The notes under the pieces: generated by a model
The model's database searches: none
What the model saw: the letters and a program-made list of their open reading frames with translations, nothing else
Told to the model about the DNA's origin: nothing
Position numbers and translations under genes: made by a program
Assembly: GCA_037045435.1 (NCBI GenBank)
Contig: JBAOID010000003.1
Location: forward strand, 319,770 to 383,769
DNA length: 64,000 bases
Direction of reading: 5' to 3'
Origin: CBDUEF01 sp018063485
Lineage (GTDB): Bacteria > Pseudomonadota > Alphaproteobacteria > Rhodobacterales > Rhodobacteraceae
Shown: piece after piece, positions 1 through 8,590 of the stretch
Position numbering within the stretch: the first letter of the stretch is position 1
How the letters are laid out: every line of letters starts with the position of its first letter

Positions 1-2057
1 AGTCGCTGCCCCTCTAACACCCAGATCGAGGCGGGCCAAGTGATGGGCAGCGTGATCCCGTTTTGCATGAGCGCCGCACCCGTGAGGGTGAGGCTTTGGG
101 TTTTCAGCGCGTTGGGGCCGCGCGACTGGCGCGGGGCCGAGGCGCGGTTGCGCAGAGTGATGGTGTATTTGGCTTGCGGGTCGAGGGCGGTCAGGCGCAG
201 GGGGCGGGGCAGGATTTGCAGCGAGGTTTCGGACTGGCCCGCAAAGACCACGAAACGGCTGCCATCCTCGGCGAGTTGCTGTTCGGCGATCACGGCGGGA
301 TCGGCGGCGTCAAGGCGGTGGATGGTTCCCGCCATCATCCATGCGCGGTTTTCTTTCCACCAGGTGGTGATTTCCGTGAGGGTTGCGGACTCATCAGCGG
401 TCAATTCACGCAGGTCCATCTCGAAGCCAAGATGGCGTTGGGCGGCGACCCAGGCGCGGAACTCCATCGACAGGATGCGGCCGGAGGTGTGGGATTTCTT
501 TGGGCCGACATGACTGCCGGTGACGGCGGCGGGCAGGAACAGGGCTGCCTCATGTTGCATGCGCAGGCGTTCCAGCGCGTCGTTGCTGTCAGAAAGCCAG
601 ACGCGCTGGGTGCGGGCAAGGATGCCTGCGTCGATGCGGCCACCGCCCGAGGCGCAGCTTTCGAGTTCGACCATGGGATGGGCGGTGCGCAGACGGTCAA
701 ACAGGGCATAGGTGCCTCGGGTTTGCGCGGCATCGATCACGGGCAGCAGGCGGTTGTGATCCCATTTGATATAGTCGATGTCGTATTCGCTCAGGATCGC
801 CGAGATGGCGTCGAAAAGGTAATCGCGGACCTGTGGCTGCGCCATGTTCAGCACCATCTGCTGGCGGCCCGTGACCTGATCGGTGGGGCCGAGGCGCCAA
901 TCGGGATGGGCGCGGGCGAGGTCGCTGTCGGGGTTGACCATTTCAGGTTCGAACCAGAGGCCGAAACTCATGCCCAGCGCGTGGACGTGGTTGATCAGGG
1001 GGTGCAGGCCATCGGGCCATTTGGCGCGGTCGATGGTCCAATCGCCCAGCGAGGTTGTGTCATCGTTGCGACAGCCAAACCAGCCATCGTCCAGCACAAA
1101 ACGCTCGGCTCCGATGGCGGCGGCGCGGTCGGCGATGGCGGCAAGGTCGGGGAGGTTGTGGTTGAAATAGACCGCTTCCCAGCAGTTGTAATGGACGGGG
1201 CGTTTGGTTCGGGGCCATTGCACCACCCGGTCACGGAGGTCACGTTGGAAGGTGGTGGCGATGCCGTTGAGGCCGGTGGTGGATGCGGCGGCAATCAGTT
1301 CGGCGGATTCAAAGCGGGTGTTGGGCAGGGTTTCGCTGTGCAATGGCGCACCGAATTGGATTTGGCGGCGGCCGTCGGGCAGTTCCTCGGCCACCATCCG
1401 GTGCCCGCCTGACCATGCGTAGGACAGGGCCAAAGCGGTGCCGATGGTGTTGGTGCAGCCCGCCTCTGCCAGGATCAGGAAGGGCGGGTGTTCGTGGCCA
1501 GAGCGCCCGGTGCGGGATTCGCGGTTGCGGATGCCGGGGGCCCACTCAACGCGGTTGAGGTGGAACTCGCGCGTCCATTTGCCGTGAACGTCGATCATGC
1601 CACCTGATTGCGGGGCTGGCAGGACGGGGGCGGCCAGCCAGTGCAGACGGATCGGGCGGGTGGCGTCCAGCACGGTTTGCAGGGTGATCACACCTGTTGG
1701 GTGGGGGGTGAGGCTATGGGTGAGGGTGAGGCCTTCGGATTCGCTGATCAGATACAGCGCGCCGTTCAAGTCCCGGTCGCGGGCGAAGGTGAAGGCGGGC
1801 AAAAGGGGGGTGCCATCGGCCTCCGATAGCATCAGGCCGGGCTGGCCCTGGAACGCGCGGCCGGGTTCGGGGGTCAGCGACAGGGCGGGCAAGGCGTCGA
1901 TCATGCCGCCGGTGAGGTCTTGGACCGATGATAGCGCCAGTTGGGCCAGGTCTTCGCCATCGGGCAGGCGGGGCCCCCAATGGATCACCTCGGGGATGCC
2001 GCCTGATGAGGCCAGCGCGATGGTTTGCGCCGGGCTATCAATACGCCAGGTTTTCAC
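1..2057 (-). CDS. Alpha-galactosidase, GH36 family (3' end outside window)
   Basis: Reading the minus strand from a GTG at 2057 gives one open frame of about 685 codons that runs off the window edge, so the C-terminus is missing. GH36 enzymes remove terminal alpha-linked galactose from melibiose/raffinose-type sugars. The catalytic nucleophile motif IKWDHNR lies near residue 432 and the acid/base motif WLSDSNDAL near residue 490; GSHVGPKKSHTSGR follows and is typical of the family. No signal peptide is visible, so it should act in the cytosol on imported sugar. The GTG overlaps the stop of the upstream permease gene as GTGA, implying translational coupling with the transporter. Family assignment is firm; the exact substrate is inferred. 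Confidence 0.93.
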   Translation of the reverse strand, partial: MKTWRIDSPAQTIALASSGGIPEVIHWGPRLPDGEDLAQLALSSVQDLTGGMIDALPALSLTPEPGRAFQGQPGLMLSEADGTPLLPAFTFARDRDLNGALYLISESEGLTLTHSLTPHPTGVITLQTVLDATRPIRLHWLAAPVLPAPQSGGMIDVHGKWTREFHLNRVEWAPGIRNRESRTGRSGHEHPPFLILAEAGCTNTIGTALALSYAWSGGHRMVAEELPDGRRQIQFGAPLHSETLPNTRFESAELIAAASTTGLNGIATTFQRDLRDRVVQWPRTKRPVHYNCWEAVYFNHNLPDLAAIADRAAAIGAERFVLDDGWFGCRNDDTTSLGDWTIDRAKWPDGLHPLINHVHALGMSFGLWFEPEMVNPDSDLARAHPDWRLGPTDQVTGRQQMVLNMAQPQVRDYLFDAISAILSEYDIDYIKWDHNRLLPVIDAAQTRGTYALFDRLRTAHPMVELESCASGGGRIDAGILARTQRVWLSDSNDALERLRMQHEAALFLPAAVTGSHVGPKKSHTSGRILSMEFRAWVAAQRHLGFEMDLRELTADESATLTEITTWWKENRAWMMAGTIHRLDAADPAVIAEQQLAEDGSRFVVFAGQSETSLQILPRPLRLTALDPQAKYTITLRNRASAPRQSRGPNALKTQSLTLTGAALMQNGITLPITWPASIWVLEGQR

Positions 2058-2899
2058 TTTACCGCCCCCATGGTGAGGCCCGCGATGAAGTGTTTCTGCA
2101 TCAGGAAAAACATCAATACCGGCGGCATGGCAGCGATGATCGAGCCGGCGGAAACCAGTTGCCAGGCGGCGATCCATTGGCCATTCAGCGAGTTCAGGCC
2201 TGCCGTGATCGGCTGTGCCTCGCGACTGGTGGTCAGGACTGTGGCCCAGAAGTAATCGTTCCAGATGAAGGTGAAAATCAGCACCGACAGTGCGGCGATG
2301 GCCGGGCGCATCAGGGGCAGCACGATATACCAGAAGATGCGGACCTCGGAGACGCCTTCGACGCGCGCGGCTTCGATCAATTCGAACGGTAGGGCCTTGA
2401 TGAAATTGCGCATGAAGAGGGTGCAAAATCCGGTCTGAAACGCGATGTGGAACAGGGCAAGACCCGTTGTCGTGTTGATCAGGCCCATTTGATAGGTCAG
2501 GTCGCGAACCGGCACCATCAGGATCTGGAAGGGAACGAAATTGCCTGCGACGAACAGAAAGAACACCAGCAGGTTCGAGCGGAATTTGTAGATGCCCAGT
2601 GCGAATCCGGTCATTGTTGACAAGGCCACCGCGCCGATAACCACGGGAATCGTCAGCTTGAACGAATTCAGGATATATCGGCCGATGTCGGAATTGCGGA
2701 ACACATCGGCGTAGTTTTCAAAGGCGATATAGCTTGGCATTCCGAAATAGTTGCCCTGCGCCAGATCAGAAGCCGGGCGCACGGAGGTGACGGCCACTCC
2801 CAACAGCGGGAATAACCAGAACAAAAGCGCGATGGGCAGCGCAATCTTGTATAGATTTTGGGTGATCGCAGAGGTTTGCTGGATGGGTCTTGGAAACAT
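2054..2899 (-). CDS. Carbohydrate ABC transporter permease, MalG-like (CUT1)
   Basis: A 281-residue inner-membrane protein with about six hydrophobic segments. The EAA loop that docks on the ATPase is present (IEAARVEGV followed by IVLP, roughly residues 185-205). It is the second of the two permease subunits of a CUT1 sugar importer. The ATG at 2899 is preceded by GGAGAG and by an in-frame stop two codons upstream, which fixes the start. It lies 67 bases after the MalF-like permease and overlaps the alpha-galactosidase by four bases. The transported sugar is inferred to be an alpha-galactoside from that linkage. Confidence 0.92.
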   Translation of the reverse strand: MFPRPIQQTSAITQNLYKIALPIALLFWLFPLLGVAVTSVRPASDLAQGNYFGMPSYIAFENYADVFRNSDIGRYILNSFKLTIPVVIGAVALSTMTGFALGIYKFRSNLLVFFLFVAGNFVPFQILMVPVRDLTYQMGLINTTTGLALFHIAFQTGFCTLFMRNFIKALPFELIEAARVEGVSEVRIFWYIVLPLMRPAIAALSVLIFTFIWNDYFWATVLTTSREAQPITAGLNSLNGQWIAAWQLVSAGSIIAAMPPVLMFFLMQKHFIAGLTMGAVK

Positions 2900-2966
2900 G
2901 GCTCAGCTCTCCACAGGGTTTGGCAATAAGTTGCGGGCGCAGGGCGATGGCTGAGTTTCGGACATC

Positions 2967-3854
2967 TTAACGCTCGGTTTCGTCACGCCACATCTTCCAG
3001 ATGAAGCCCGAAATGAAGATCATCATGATGCCGAACAGAACGACAGCAATCGCGGCCCCGTAGCCCATCCGATAGCCATATTCCGACAGTGCCTTTTCAT
3101 ACATATAGTAGGAGAGCACCCGGCTGGAGCCATAGGGGCCACCATTGGTCATAATGGAAACCAGATCGAAACTGCGCAACGCGCCGATGACAGTGACCAC
3201 CACGGCGATAAAGGTGGCGGGGCGAAGCTGCGGCAAGATCACATACCACAGCATCTTCATACCCTTGGCACCGTCCAGCCGCGCCGCTTCGATCTGATCG
3301 GGGGCGACGTTGTTTAGGCCGGTCAGATACAGGATCATCACATAGGCGATCTGCGGCCAAAGCCCGGCCACGATGATGCCATAGGTCACAAAGCGCTCGT
3401 CTGCCAACACAGCGACGCCTTGGCCTGTCATCCATTCCGTCAGCTTGTAGAACAGTCCGAAGTTGGGCGCGTAGAACCATGCGAACATCAGGCCCACAAC
3501 GACCTGGCTGATCACGAAGGGGAAGAAAAACAGCGATTTATAGATCCGTATGCCGCGCACGGTTTGGTTCAGAAAGATCGCAATGAACAGGCCGGCAGGG
3601 ACGGCCAGCATATAAAGCACCAGCCAGATCACGTTGTTTTTCAGCGATGTATAGAAATTGTCATCATCCATCAGCTCGACATAATTGGCGGTGCCGACCC
3701 AGGTTTTTGCGCCCAAACCGTCCCAATCGTAAAACGACAGCCACATGGATTGAAAGATCGGGATCAGCACATAAACGGCGAACATCGCCATGCCGGGGGC
3801 GAGAAACAGCCAGGGCGCCAGTTTGCGCTGATTGGTTTTCCAATAGGCGGTCAT
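2967..3854 (-). CDS. Carbohydrate ABC transporter permease, MalF-like (CUT1)
   Basis: A 295-residue membrane protein with an N-terminal transmembrane helix (LFLAPGMAMFAVYVLIPIF) and further hydrophobic segments. The EAA motif (EAARLDGAKG then VILP) is clear near residues 200-220. It pairs with the downstream MalG-like subunit to form the membrane channel of a sugar importer. The binding-protein gene lies just upstream on the same strand, separated by a strong hairpin at 3889-3912. The family call is firm; substrate specificity is inferred from the neighbouring alpha-galactosidase. Confidence 0.92.
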   Translation of the reverse strand: MTAYWKTNQRKLAPWLFLAPGMAMFAVYVLIPIFQSMWLSFYDWDGLGAKTWVGTANYVELMDDDNFYTSLKNNVIWLVLYMLAVPAGLFIAIFLNQTVRGIRIYKSLFFFPFVISQVVVGLMFAWFYAPNFGLFYKLTEWMTGQGVAVLADERFVTYGIIVAGLWPQIAYVMILYLTGLNNVAPDQIEAARLDGAKGMKMLWYVILPQLRPATFIAVVVTVIGALRSFDLVSIMTNGGPYGSSRVLSYYMYEKALSEYGYRMGYGAAIAVVLFGIMMIFISGFIWKMWRDETER

Positions 3855-3888
3855 GGGGTCTCCGACGGTCTGCTGCGGGAAAAGAAAG

Positions 3889-3912
3889 CGGGCGCCTTCG
3901 AAAAGGCGCCCG
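3889..3912 (-). terminator. Intercistronic hairpin with UUCG loop (partial terminator or mRNA-stabilising element)
   Basis: A perfect 10-bp inverted repeat (CGGGCGCCTT / AAGGCGCCCG) lies between the binding-protein stop and the first permease start. In the minus-strand transcript the loop is TTCG, an especially stable tetraloop, and the stem is followed by a T-rich stretch (CTTTCTTTT). Such a hairpin after the binding-protein gene usually keeps binding-protein mRNA in excess over permease mRNA. The structure is seen directly; the role is inferred. Confidence 0.7.
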
Positions 3913-3920
3913 TGATCAGG

Positions 3921-5150
3921 TTACTTGTAGGCGTTGCCGCGCACTTTTTCGAGCCGCTCAAGAATGGCGTCCAGGCGGTCCGGGTGAACCATGAACTCCT
4001 GGAAGCCTTCCATGCCAGCCTTGGCCATTTCCGCAGGAGCGTCACGGTCAAAGAACTGGGCCAGAGCATAGGCCGAGGACAGCGATTCGAAGCCAGCCTG
4101 AAGGAAGGGATCGTCGCCCACGGTCGAGTTCTTGTTCGTTGGCAACTGACCGATCGCCTTGTTCAGCTTGGTTTGGGCATCTGCCGAGGCAACGAAGGCG
4201 AGGAATTTCTTGGCATCATCGACGTTCTTTGCTCCGGCCGGGATGTGGATGGTGTCGGTCGGGGCCTCTTCTGCCCGAGGCACGCCAGCGGTGATTTCGG
4301 GGAAGACCATGAAACCAAGGTTGTCGTTGGTCATGCCGCCTTTCTTGAACACGTCAACGGCAAAGTTGCCCATGACATAGTTCGCAGCCTTGCCCTGAAC
4401 CATCAGCGCCGCCGCATCCTGCCAATCAATTGCCGCGTGGTTGGCGGTGATATAGGGCTGGAATTTGGCCCATTCGGCAAAGACCGCTTTCACACGGTCA
4501 TCGGTCCAGGCGACTTTTCCACCGGTGAGTTCCATGTGGAATTCATAGCCGTTCACGCGCAGATCGAGATAGTCGAAAATGCCTGCTCCGGGCCATAGCG
4601 CCGAGGTGCCTGTGGTCACGCAATCAATGCCAGCGGTCTGGAATTTCGGACAGTTGTCCAGGAATTCCTGCCAGGTTTTCGGCTCTTGCACACCGGCTGC
4701 TTTGTAGGCGTCGCGATTGAAATAGATGCCCCACTGATAATAGGTGTAGGGAACGCCCCACTGCTTGCCGTCAAGGGTCATCGACGCCTTGGCCGATGCC
4801 AGCGCATCGTCCAGACCATTGGCCTGCCAGACGTCGGTGACATCCATGAATTGCCCGGCCTTCACGAAGGGGGCCATGCGGTTGCCAGCATACCAGTTCG
4901 CCAGATCGGGCGAGTCGGTCGTCAGGAAGTTGCGGATGGCGGTTTTGTAGCCTTCGTGATCGAAGTTGTTCAACTCGACCTTGATATCGGGATTTGCGGC
5001 CTCGAAATCGGCGATCAGGCCCTGCATGCCAGCCAACGGGCCGGCGTCAAAGTCAGCGTTGTATTTCAGCACACGCTGCTCGGCGAAGGCAGCGCCTGAC
5101 ATCATCAGACCCGCCAAGAGCGCAAGTGCGCCCTTCTTGATATGGACCAT
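3921..5150 (-). CDS. Sugar ABC transporter periplasmic binding protein
   Basis: A 409-residue extracellular solute-binding protein (family 1) with a clear signal peptide: lysines at 5-6, a hydrophobic stretch, and a probable cleavage after AAFA at about residue 23. It captures sugar in the periplasm and delivers it to the two permeases encoded downstream. The ATG at 5150 follows GGGAGG at good spacing. It is the first gene of the minus-strand operon (binding protein, MalF-like, MalG-like, alpha-galactosidase) and faces the divergent IclR regulator across a short promoter region. Alpha-galactoside specificity is inferred from the operon. Confidence 0.92.
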   Translation of the reverse strand: MVHIKKGALALLAGLMMSGAAFAEQRVLKYNADFDAGPLAGMQGLIADFEAANPDIKVELNNFDHEGYKTAIRNFLTTDSPDLANWYAGNRMAPFVKAGQFMDVTDVWQANGLDDALASAKASMTLDGKQWGVPYTYYQWGIYFNRDAYKAAGVQEPKTWQEFLDNCPKFQTAGIDCVTTGTSALWPGAGIFDYLDLRVNGYEFHMELTGGKVAWTDDRVKAVFAEWAKFQPYITANHAAIDWQDAAALMVQGKAANYVMGNFAVDVFKKGGMTNDNLGFMVFPEITAGVPRAEEAPTDTIHIPAGAKNVDDAKKFLAFVASADAQTKLNKAIGQLPTNKNSTVGDDPFLQAGFESLSSAYALAQFFDRDAPAEMAKAGMEGFQEFMVHPDRLDAILERLEKVRGNAYK

Positions 5151-5174
5151 GGTTTCCTCCCTTTGGTTCCATTA

Positions 5175-5193
5175 TTCGAAACTTAGTCTTGAA
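5175..5193. promoter_or_regulatory. Candidate operator for the IclR regulator
   Basis: The 19-bp sequence TTCGAAACTTAGTCTTGAA is an imperfect palindrome: 7 of 9 arm positions match around a central T. It lies between the divergent binding-protein and IclR starts, 25 bases upstream of the binding-protein ATG. IclR proteins bind palindromes of this size next to their own genes. No other comparable palindrome was noticed in this gap. Regulation by the neighbouring IclR protein is inference. Confidence 0.5.
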
Positions 5194-5252
5194 TATTGAA
5201 AATAATGCGGTGTAATGTTAGCGCTGTCAACAGGGTGGATTCAGGATCAACG

Positions 5253-6038
5253 ATGGGTGGTGAAGTTAGTTCAGACGGCACGGTTGGCAAAGCGCTGGAT
5301 GTGCTGGACATGGTGGCAGGCTTTGGCCGCCCGGTTCGGTTCAGCGAATTGCTGGTGCAGCGTCGCTATCCGAAAGCTACGCTTTACCGTTTCTTGCAAA
5401 CTCTGACCAATCAGGGAATGTTGGCGCTGGATGGCGAAACCGGCACTTACTCCTTGGGTATTCGGTTGGTGGGATTGGCTCATGTGGCCTGGGCGCAAAG
5501 CTCGCTGGCACCGATTGCGCGGCCTTATGTTGATGAACTGGCAGCAAAAACCGGCGAAACCGTTCATCTGGCGCAGATGGATATGGGTCAGGTGCTGTAT
5601 GTCGACAAGCGCAATGCCACCCGACCCGTCGAGATGTTTTCCTCGGCGGGAAAAGTGGGGCCTGCCTATTGCACCGGTGTCGGCAAGGCGATGATGGCCT
5701 TTCTGGACGAAGCGGCGCTGCAAGGCGTGTTGGCGCGGCAATCCTTTCACCGCTTCATGCCGAATACTTTGGCCAGCCCCGAGCGGCTTCGCGCCGAGCT
5801 GGAGGTGATTCGCACCTGCGGCTTTGCCTTTGATCGCGAAGAGCATGAGCCGGGAATCATCTGCATCGCGGTGCCGATTCTGGCCCGGTCGGGCAAGGTT
5901 CTGGGGGCGGTATCGGTGACTTCGACAACGGCGCGAAGCTCGCTGGCGGCGCTTGAGGGCTTGTCGGCGACAGTCAAAGAAACGGCGGCGCAGATCGCGG
6001 ACGCCACGGAAAGCTGGCGCTTTCCCGAACAACGTTAA
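5253..6038 (+). CDS. IclR-family transcriptional regulator
   Basis: About 261 residues from the ATG at 5253. An N-terminal winged helix-turn-helix (KALDVLDMVAGFGRPVRFSE through KATLYRFLQTL) is followed by the IclR effector-binding domain with FSSAGKVGPAYCTGVGKAM and a Cys near the ligand pocket. An in-frame ATG at 5196 would add 19 residues but abuts the candidate operator and adds nothing recognisable, so I prefer 5253. It diverges from the sugar transporter operon and lies 17 bases upstream of the transport ATPase, so it probably controls both transcripts in response to an alpha-galactoside. Confidence 0.88.
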   Translation: MGGEVSSDGTVGKALDVLDMVAGFGRPVRFSELLVQRRYPKATLYRFLQTLTNQGMLALDGETGTYSLGIRLVGLAHVAWAQSSLAPIARPYVDELAAKTGETVHLAQMDMGQVLYVDKRNATRPVEMFSSAGKVGPAYCTGVGKAMMAFLDEAALQGVLARQSFHRFMPNTLASPERLRAELEVIRTCGFAFDREEHEPGIICIAVPILARSGKVLGAVSVTSTTARSSLAALEGLSATVKETAAQIADATESWRFPEQR

Positions 6039-6055
6039 TCAGGGGGGAATGACGG

Positions 6056-7117
6056 ATGGCGGAAGTTACTTTGAACAAGGTCGTGAAGCGCTACGGCGAT
6101 GTTCAGGTTGTGCATGGTGTTGATCTGAAAATCGAGGACGGCGAATTTTGCGTTTTCGTCGGCCCCTCGGGCTGTGGGAAATCCACGCTGTTGCGGATGG
6201 TCGCAGGGCTTGAGGAAACCACCGAAGGCACGATGAATATCGGCGCACGGGACGTCACCAAGGTTGATCCGGCTGAACGCGGTGTGGCCATGGTGTTTCA
6301 GACCTACGCGCTTTACCCGCATATGACGGTGGCAGAAAATATGGGCTTTGGCTTGAAAATGACCGGTCACCCCAAGGCTGAGGTCGCAGCCAAGGTGACA
6401 GAGGCCAGCCGTATTCTGAAGCTGGATGATTACCTTACGCGCAAGCCCAAGGCCCTGTCGGGCGGGCAACGTCAGCGCGTGGCGATCGGTCGGGCGATTG
6501 TGCGCGGGCCCGAGGTGTTCTTGTTTGACGAGCCTTTGTCGAACCTTGACGCCGAATTGCGGGTGGAAATGCGGGTGGAAATCGCCCGTCTGCACCGCGA
6601 AATCGGCGCGACGATGATCTATGTGACCCATGATCAGGTGGAAGCGATGACGCTGGCCGACAAGATCGTGGTTCTGCGCGCGGGACGGATCGAGCAGGTG
6701 GGGGCGCCGCTGGATCTCTATCGCAACCCTGACAATAAATTTGTGGCGGGCTTCATCGGCTCACCGGCAATGAATTTCGTGACTGCGGCGTCAGAGGGGG
6801 CGGGTAAGGTTCAATGTCCGGGGCTTGGCGGTAGCGTTGCGTTGGCCCTTGGCCTGCCCGCAAAGGGCGGGACCGTCACCTTGGGGATTCGTCCCCAGCA
6901 TCTCATGCTTGATCCCGCCGGCTCTGGCCACCGGGTTGACATGACCGAAGCGCTGGGGGGGGTGTCGTTCATTCACCTGACTGCAAAAACCGGTGAAAAA
7001 TTGGTGATCGAGGACAAGGGCGATGTAAGTGTTGCGCGCGGAAGTCAGGTCGGGATCGGGTTTGATCCGGCCAATATCATGGCGTTTGACGCAGCAACGG
7101 AAAAACGGCTGCGCTGA
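6056..7117 (+). CDS. Sugar ABC transporter ATP-binding protein, MalK/UgpC-type
   Basis: A 353-residue ATPase that powers CUT1 sugar import. Walker A (GPSGCGKST) lies near residue 38, the signature LSGGQRQRVAIGRA near 135, Walker B (VFLFDEPLSNLD) near 155, and the switch His in MIYVTHDQ near 190. The C-terminal third is the MalK-type regulatory OB-fold region (LGIRPQHLML). It sits immediately downstream of the IclR gene, across the divergent promoter from its cognate permeases. A plus-strand hairpin terminator follows at 7279. Confidence 0.93.
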   Translation: MAEVTLNKVVKRYGDVQVVHGVDLKIEDGEFCVFVGPSGCGKSTLLRMVAGLEETTEGTMNIGARDVTKVDPAERGVAMVFQTYALYPHMTVAENMGFGLKMTGHPKAEVAAKVTEASRILKLDDYLTRKPKALSGGQRQRVAIGRAIVRGPEVFLFDEPLSNLDAELRVEMRVEIARLHREIGATMIYVTHDQVEAMTLADKIVVLRAGRIEQVGAPLDLYRNPDNKFVAGFIGSPAMNFVTAASEGAGKVQCPGLGGSVALALGLPAKGGTVTLGIRPQHLMLDPAGSGHRVDMTEALGGVSFIHLTAKTGEKLVIEDKGDVSVARGSQVGIGFDPANIMAFDAATEKRLR

Positions 7118-7278
7118 TTTGCGCAAACCTGCAGGGGGCCGCTTGCGGACAGGGGCACAGTTAAAGCGCGTTGGGTTCAATCAGATACGATGGCCTTTGG
7201 AGCCGAGGCCGCGATGGTAAAGGGCCAAGCCAAAGCGGGCGTGCCGGTGGCGTGAAGCGGTTCGATCCGAGAATGGAT

Positions 7279-7304
7279 AAGCCCGTTGAAAAGCTGGGCT
7301 TTTT
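7279..7304 (+). terminator. Rho-independent terminator of the iclR-ATPase transcript
   Basis: AAGCCC and GGGCTT form a stem around an 11-base loop and are followed by a T run. It lies about 160 bases past the ATPase stop. The sequence from 7118 to here holds no gene I can support. Confidence 0.6.
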
Positions 7305-7329
7305 CTCGCGCTCTTGCACGCGCAATGAA

Positions 7330-7359
7330 AAACGGGAGCTGCTTGCGCGGCCCCCGTTT
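7330..7359 (-). terminator. Rho-independent terminator of the cold-shock gene
   Basis: Two 13-base arms (7330-7342 and 7347-7359) pair with one mismatch and one G-T pair around a 4-base loop. The minus-strand reading ends in TTTTT. It lies directly downstream of the cold-shock gene. Confidence 0.75.
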
Positions 7360-7365
7360 CCAATT

Positions 7366-7602
7366 TCATGGCGCAAGCAACTTGCGCGGCTGGCTTATGC
7401 CAGTTTCAGGTTGATCGCCGAACTCGCGGCCATCACGGCCTGCTTCGATGTCGAAGGTCACTGCCTGGCCGTCATCGAGCTGACGGATGCCAGCGCGTTC
7501 CATAGCCGAGATGTGAACGAACACGTCTTTTTTGCCGCCTTCCGGGGCAATAAAGCCGAAGCCTTTGGTGGCGTTGAACCATTTCACGGTGCCGTTTGCC
7601 AT
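7366..7602 (-). CDS. Cold-shock protein, CspA family, with altered C-terminus (+1 frameshift)
   Basis: A single cold-shock domain, an RNA/single-stranded DNA binding beta-barrel. It carries RNP1 (KGFGFIAP) and RNP2 (VFVHIS). The start at 7602 follows AAAAGGAGA. As read the protein has 78 residues and ends EFGDQPETGISQPRKLLAP, which is not like any Csp tail. Removing one T of GAGTTC (7421-7422) gives ESAINLKLA and a stop at 7395, restoring a normal 68-residue protein. The last residues are therefore changed by a single extra base, either a sequencing error or a true mutation. A long 5' leader precedes the gene, as is common for csp genes. Confidence 0.88.
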   Translation of the reverse strand: MANGTVKWFNATKGFGFIAPEGGKKDVFVHISAMERAGIRQLDDGQAVTFDIEAGRDGREFGDQPETGISQPRKLLAP

Positions 7603-7774
7603 CGTGTGTCTCCTTTTAGATGCCCATCCGCAGAATGCGATGGCGTGGCTCAGTCGTAAAGATCGAGTACTGAAGCCGTAAGGAGACAGATTTTTCGATA
7701 GATAGCGTTTCGCCCGACTTATATGCGCTATTTATCAGGATAAAACAAGAGGAATGGCAGGGTTGGGCCGAAAA

Positions 7775-7850
7775 GCGCCTGTTGCACAGGCGCCGGGGGT
7801 TTCACACCCCCGCGCCCCTGCGGGGCGTCCCCGTGGGGTATTTGGACGAT
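7775..7850. repeat. Tandem GC hairpins followed by TATTTGGAC...GATGA motif
   Basis: Within the 333-base gap between the cold-shock and efp genes, three small inverted repeats stand in a row: GCGCCTGT/ACAGGCGC, GGGGGT/ACCCCC and CGCCCC/GGGGCG. They are followed by CCGTGGGGTATTTGGACGAT and GATGA. A related string (CCGGGGGGGATATTTTTCAG, AGATGA) occurs at 24347-24370. I remember similar GC hairpin plus TATTT blocks downstream of genes in Rhodobacterales, but cannot verify that here. The rest of the gap is the cold-shock promoter and leader. Confidence 0.45.
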
Positions 7851-7935
7851 GAGGATGATAATTTTAGATAAAGTTAAGGTAATTGGCCAAAGTAAAGACC
7901 GCCGTGCTGGGATGCGGGCGGGCTTTGGCGGAGGG

Positions 7936-8502
7936 TCAATCCTGAGCGCGGCCTTGGTAAGAGTAATCTTCGGTATTGATCACGATGCGGGTACCAGGGC
8001 CAATATGGGGGGGAACCATAACGCGGATGCCGTTCGAGCAGATCGCCGGCTTATAGGAAGAAGAGGCGGTTTGGCCTTTGACCGCCGGTTCGGTTTCGCT
8101 GATCTCAACCGTGACTTTCTGCGGCAATTCCATCGCAATGGCGACGCCATCATAGGTTTTCAGAAAGACCTTGATGCCATCAGACAGGAAGGCCTTGTCG
8201 TCGCCAACGACATCGGGATGTACGGCGAATTGCTCATAGGTGGTGGGTTCCATGAAGTGAAAGCCCTCGGCGTCCTCATAGAGAAAGTCGTATTCGCGAT
8301 CATCGACATTGGCCTTTTCCACCATTTCGGTGGTGCGCCAGCGCTCTGCGACCTTTACCCCGTCCGAGATGCGGCGCATGTCGACCGACGTGGTGGGAGT
8401 GCCTTTGCCGGGGTGGAAATTTTCGGCTTTGAGGACAGCGTAGAGCCTGCCGTCCATCTCGACGACATTGCCTTTGCGCAGCGATGAGGCGATGACTTTC
8501 AC
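7936..8502 (-). CDS. efp: Translation elongation factor P
   Basis: EF-P enters the ribosomal E site and rescues ribosomes stalled on proline runs. From the GTG at 8502 the protein has 188 residues, the normal length. It shows the KOW-like N-domain (VKVIASSLRKGNVVE), the loop HPGKGTPTT whose Lys is the modification site, and the C-terminal signature (VKGQTASSSYKPA, ICSNGIRVMVPPHI). An upstream TTG at 8532 would add ten residues with no family match; AAGGA lies at proper spacing before the GTG. It diverges from a broken epmA-like gene, the enzyme that beta-lysylates this Lys. Confidence 0.92.
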   Translation of the reverse strand: MKVIASSLRKGNVVEMDGRLYAVLKAENFHPGKGTPTTSVDMRRISDGVKVAERWRTTEMVEKANVDDREYDFLYEDAEGFHFMEPTTYEQFAVHPDVVGDDKAFLSDGIKVFLKTYDGVAIAMELPQKVTVEISETEPAVKGQTASSSYKPAICSNGIRVMVPPHIGPGTRIVINTEDYSYQGRAQD

Positions 8503-8590
8503 GGGGTAATCCTTGTTCTTGGGTGGCCCCAAGGGTAAGGGGCAGCATGTGATCGGGTTGCGTTTAGCCCATTTGAATGGAAATCTCCAG

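Noticed and set aside
63..1412. A 449-codon plus-strand open frame.
   Set aside because: It is antisense to the alpha-galactosidase, shows no family motif, and reflects codon bias.
3420..4598. A 392-codon plus-strand open frame.
   Set aside because: Antisense to the first permease and binding protein, whose families are certain.
6035..6631. A 198-codon minus-strand frame over the transport ATPase.
   Set aside because: Antisense to the Walker A region of a certain ABC ATPase.
7259..7268. GGTTCGATCC resembling a tRNA T-loop.
   Set aside because: Flanking bases do not form a T stem and no acceptor or anticodon arm can be found.
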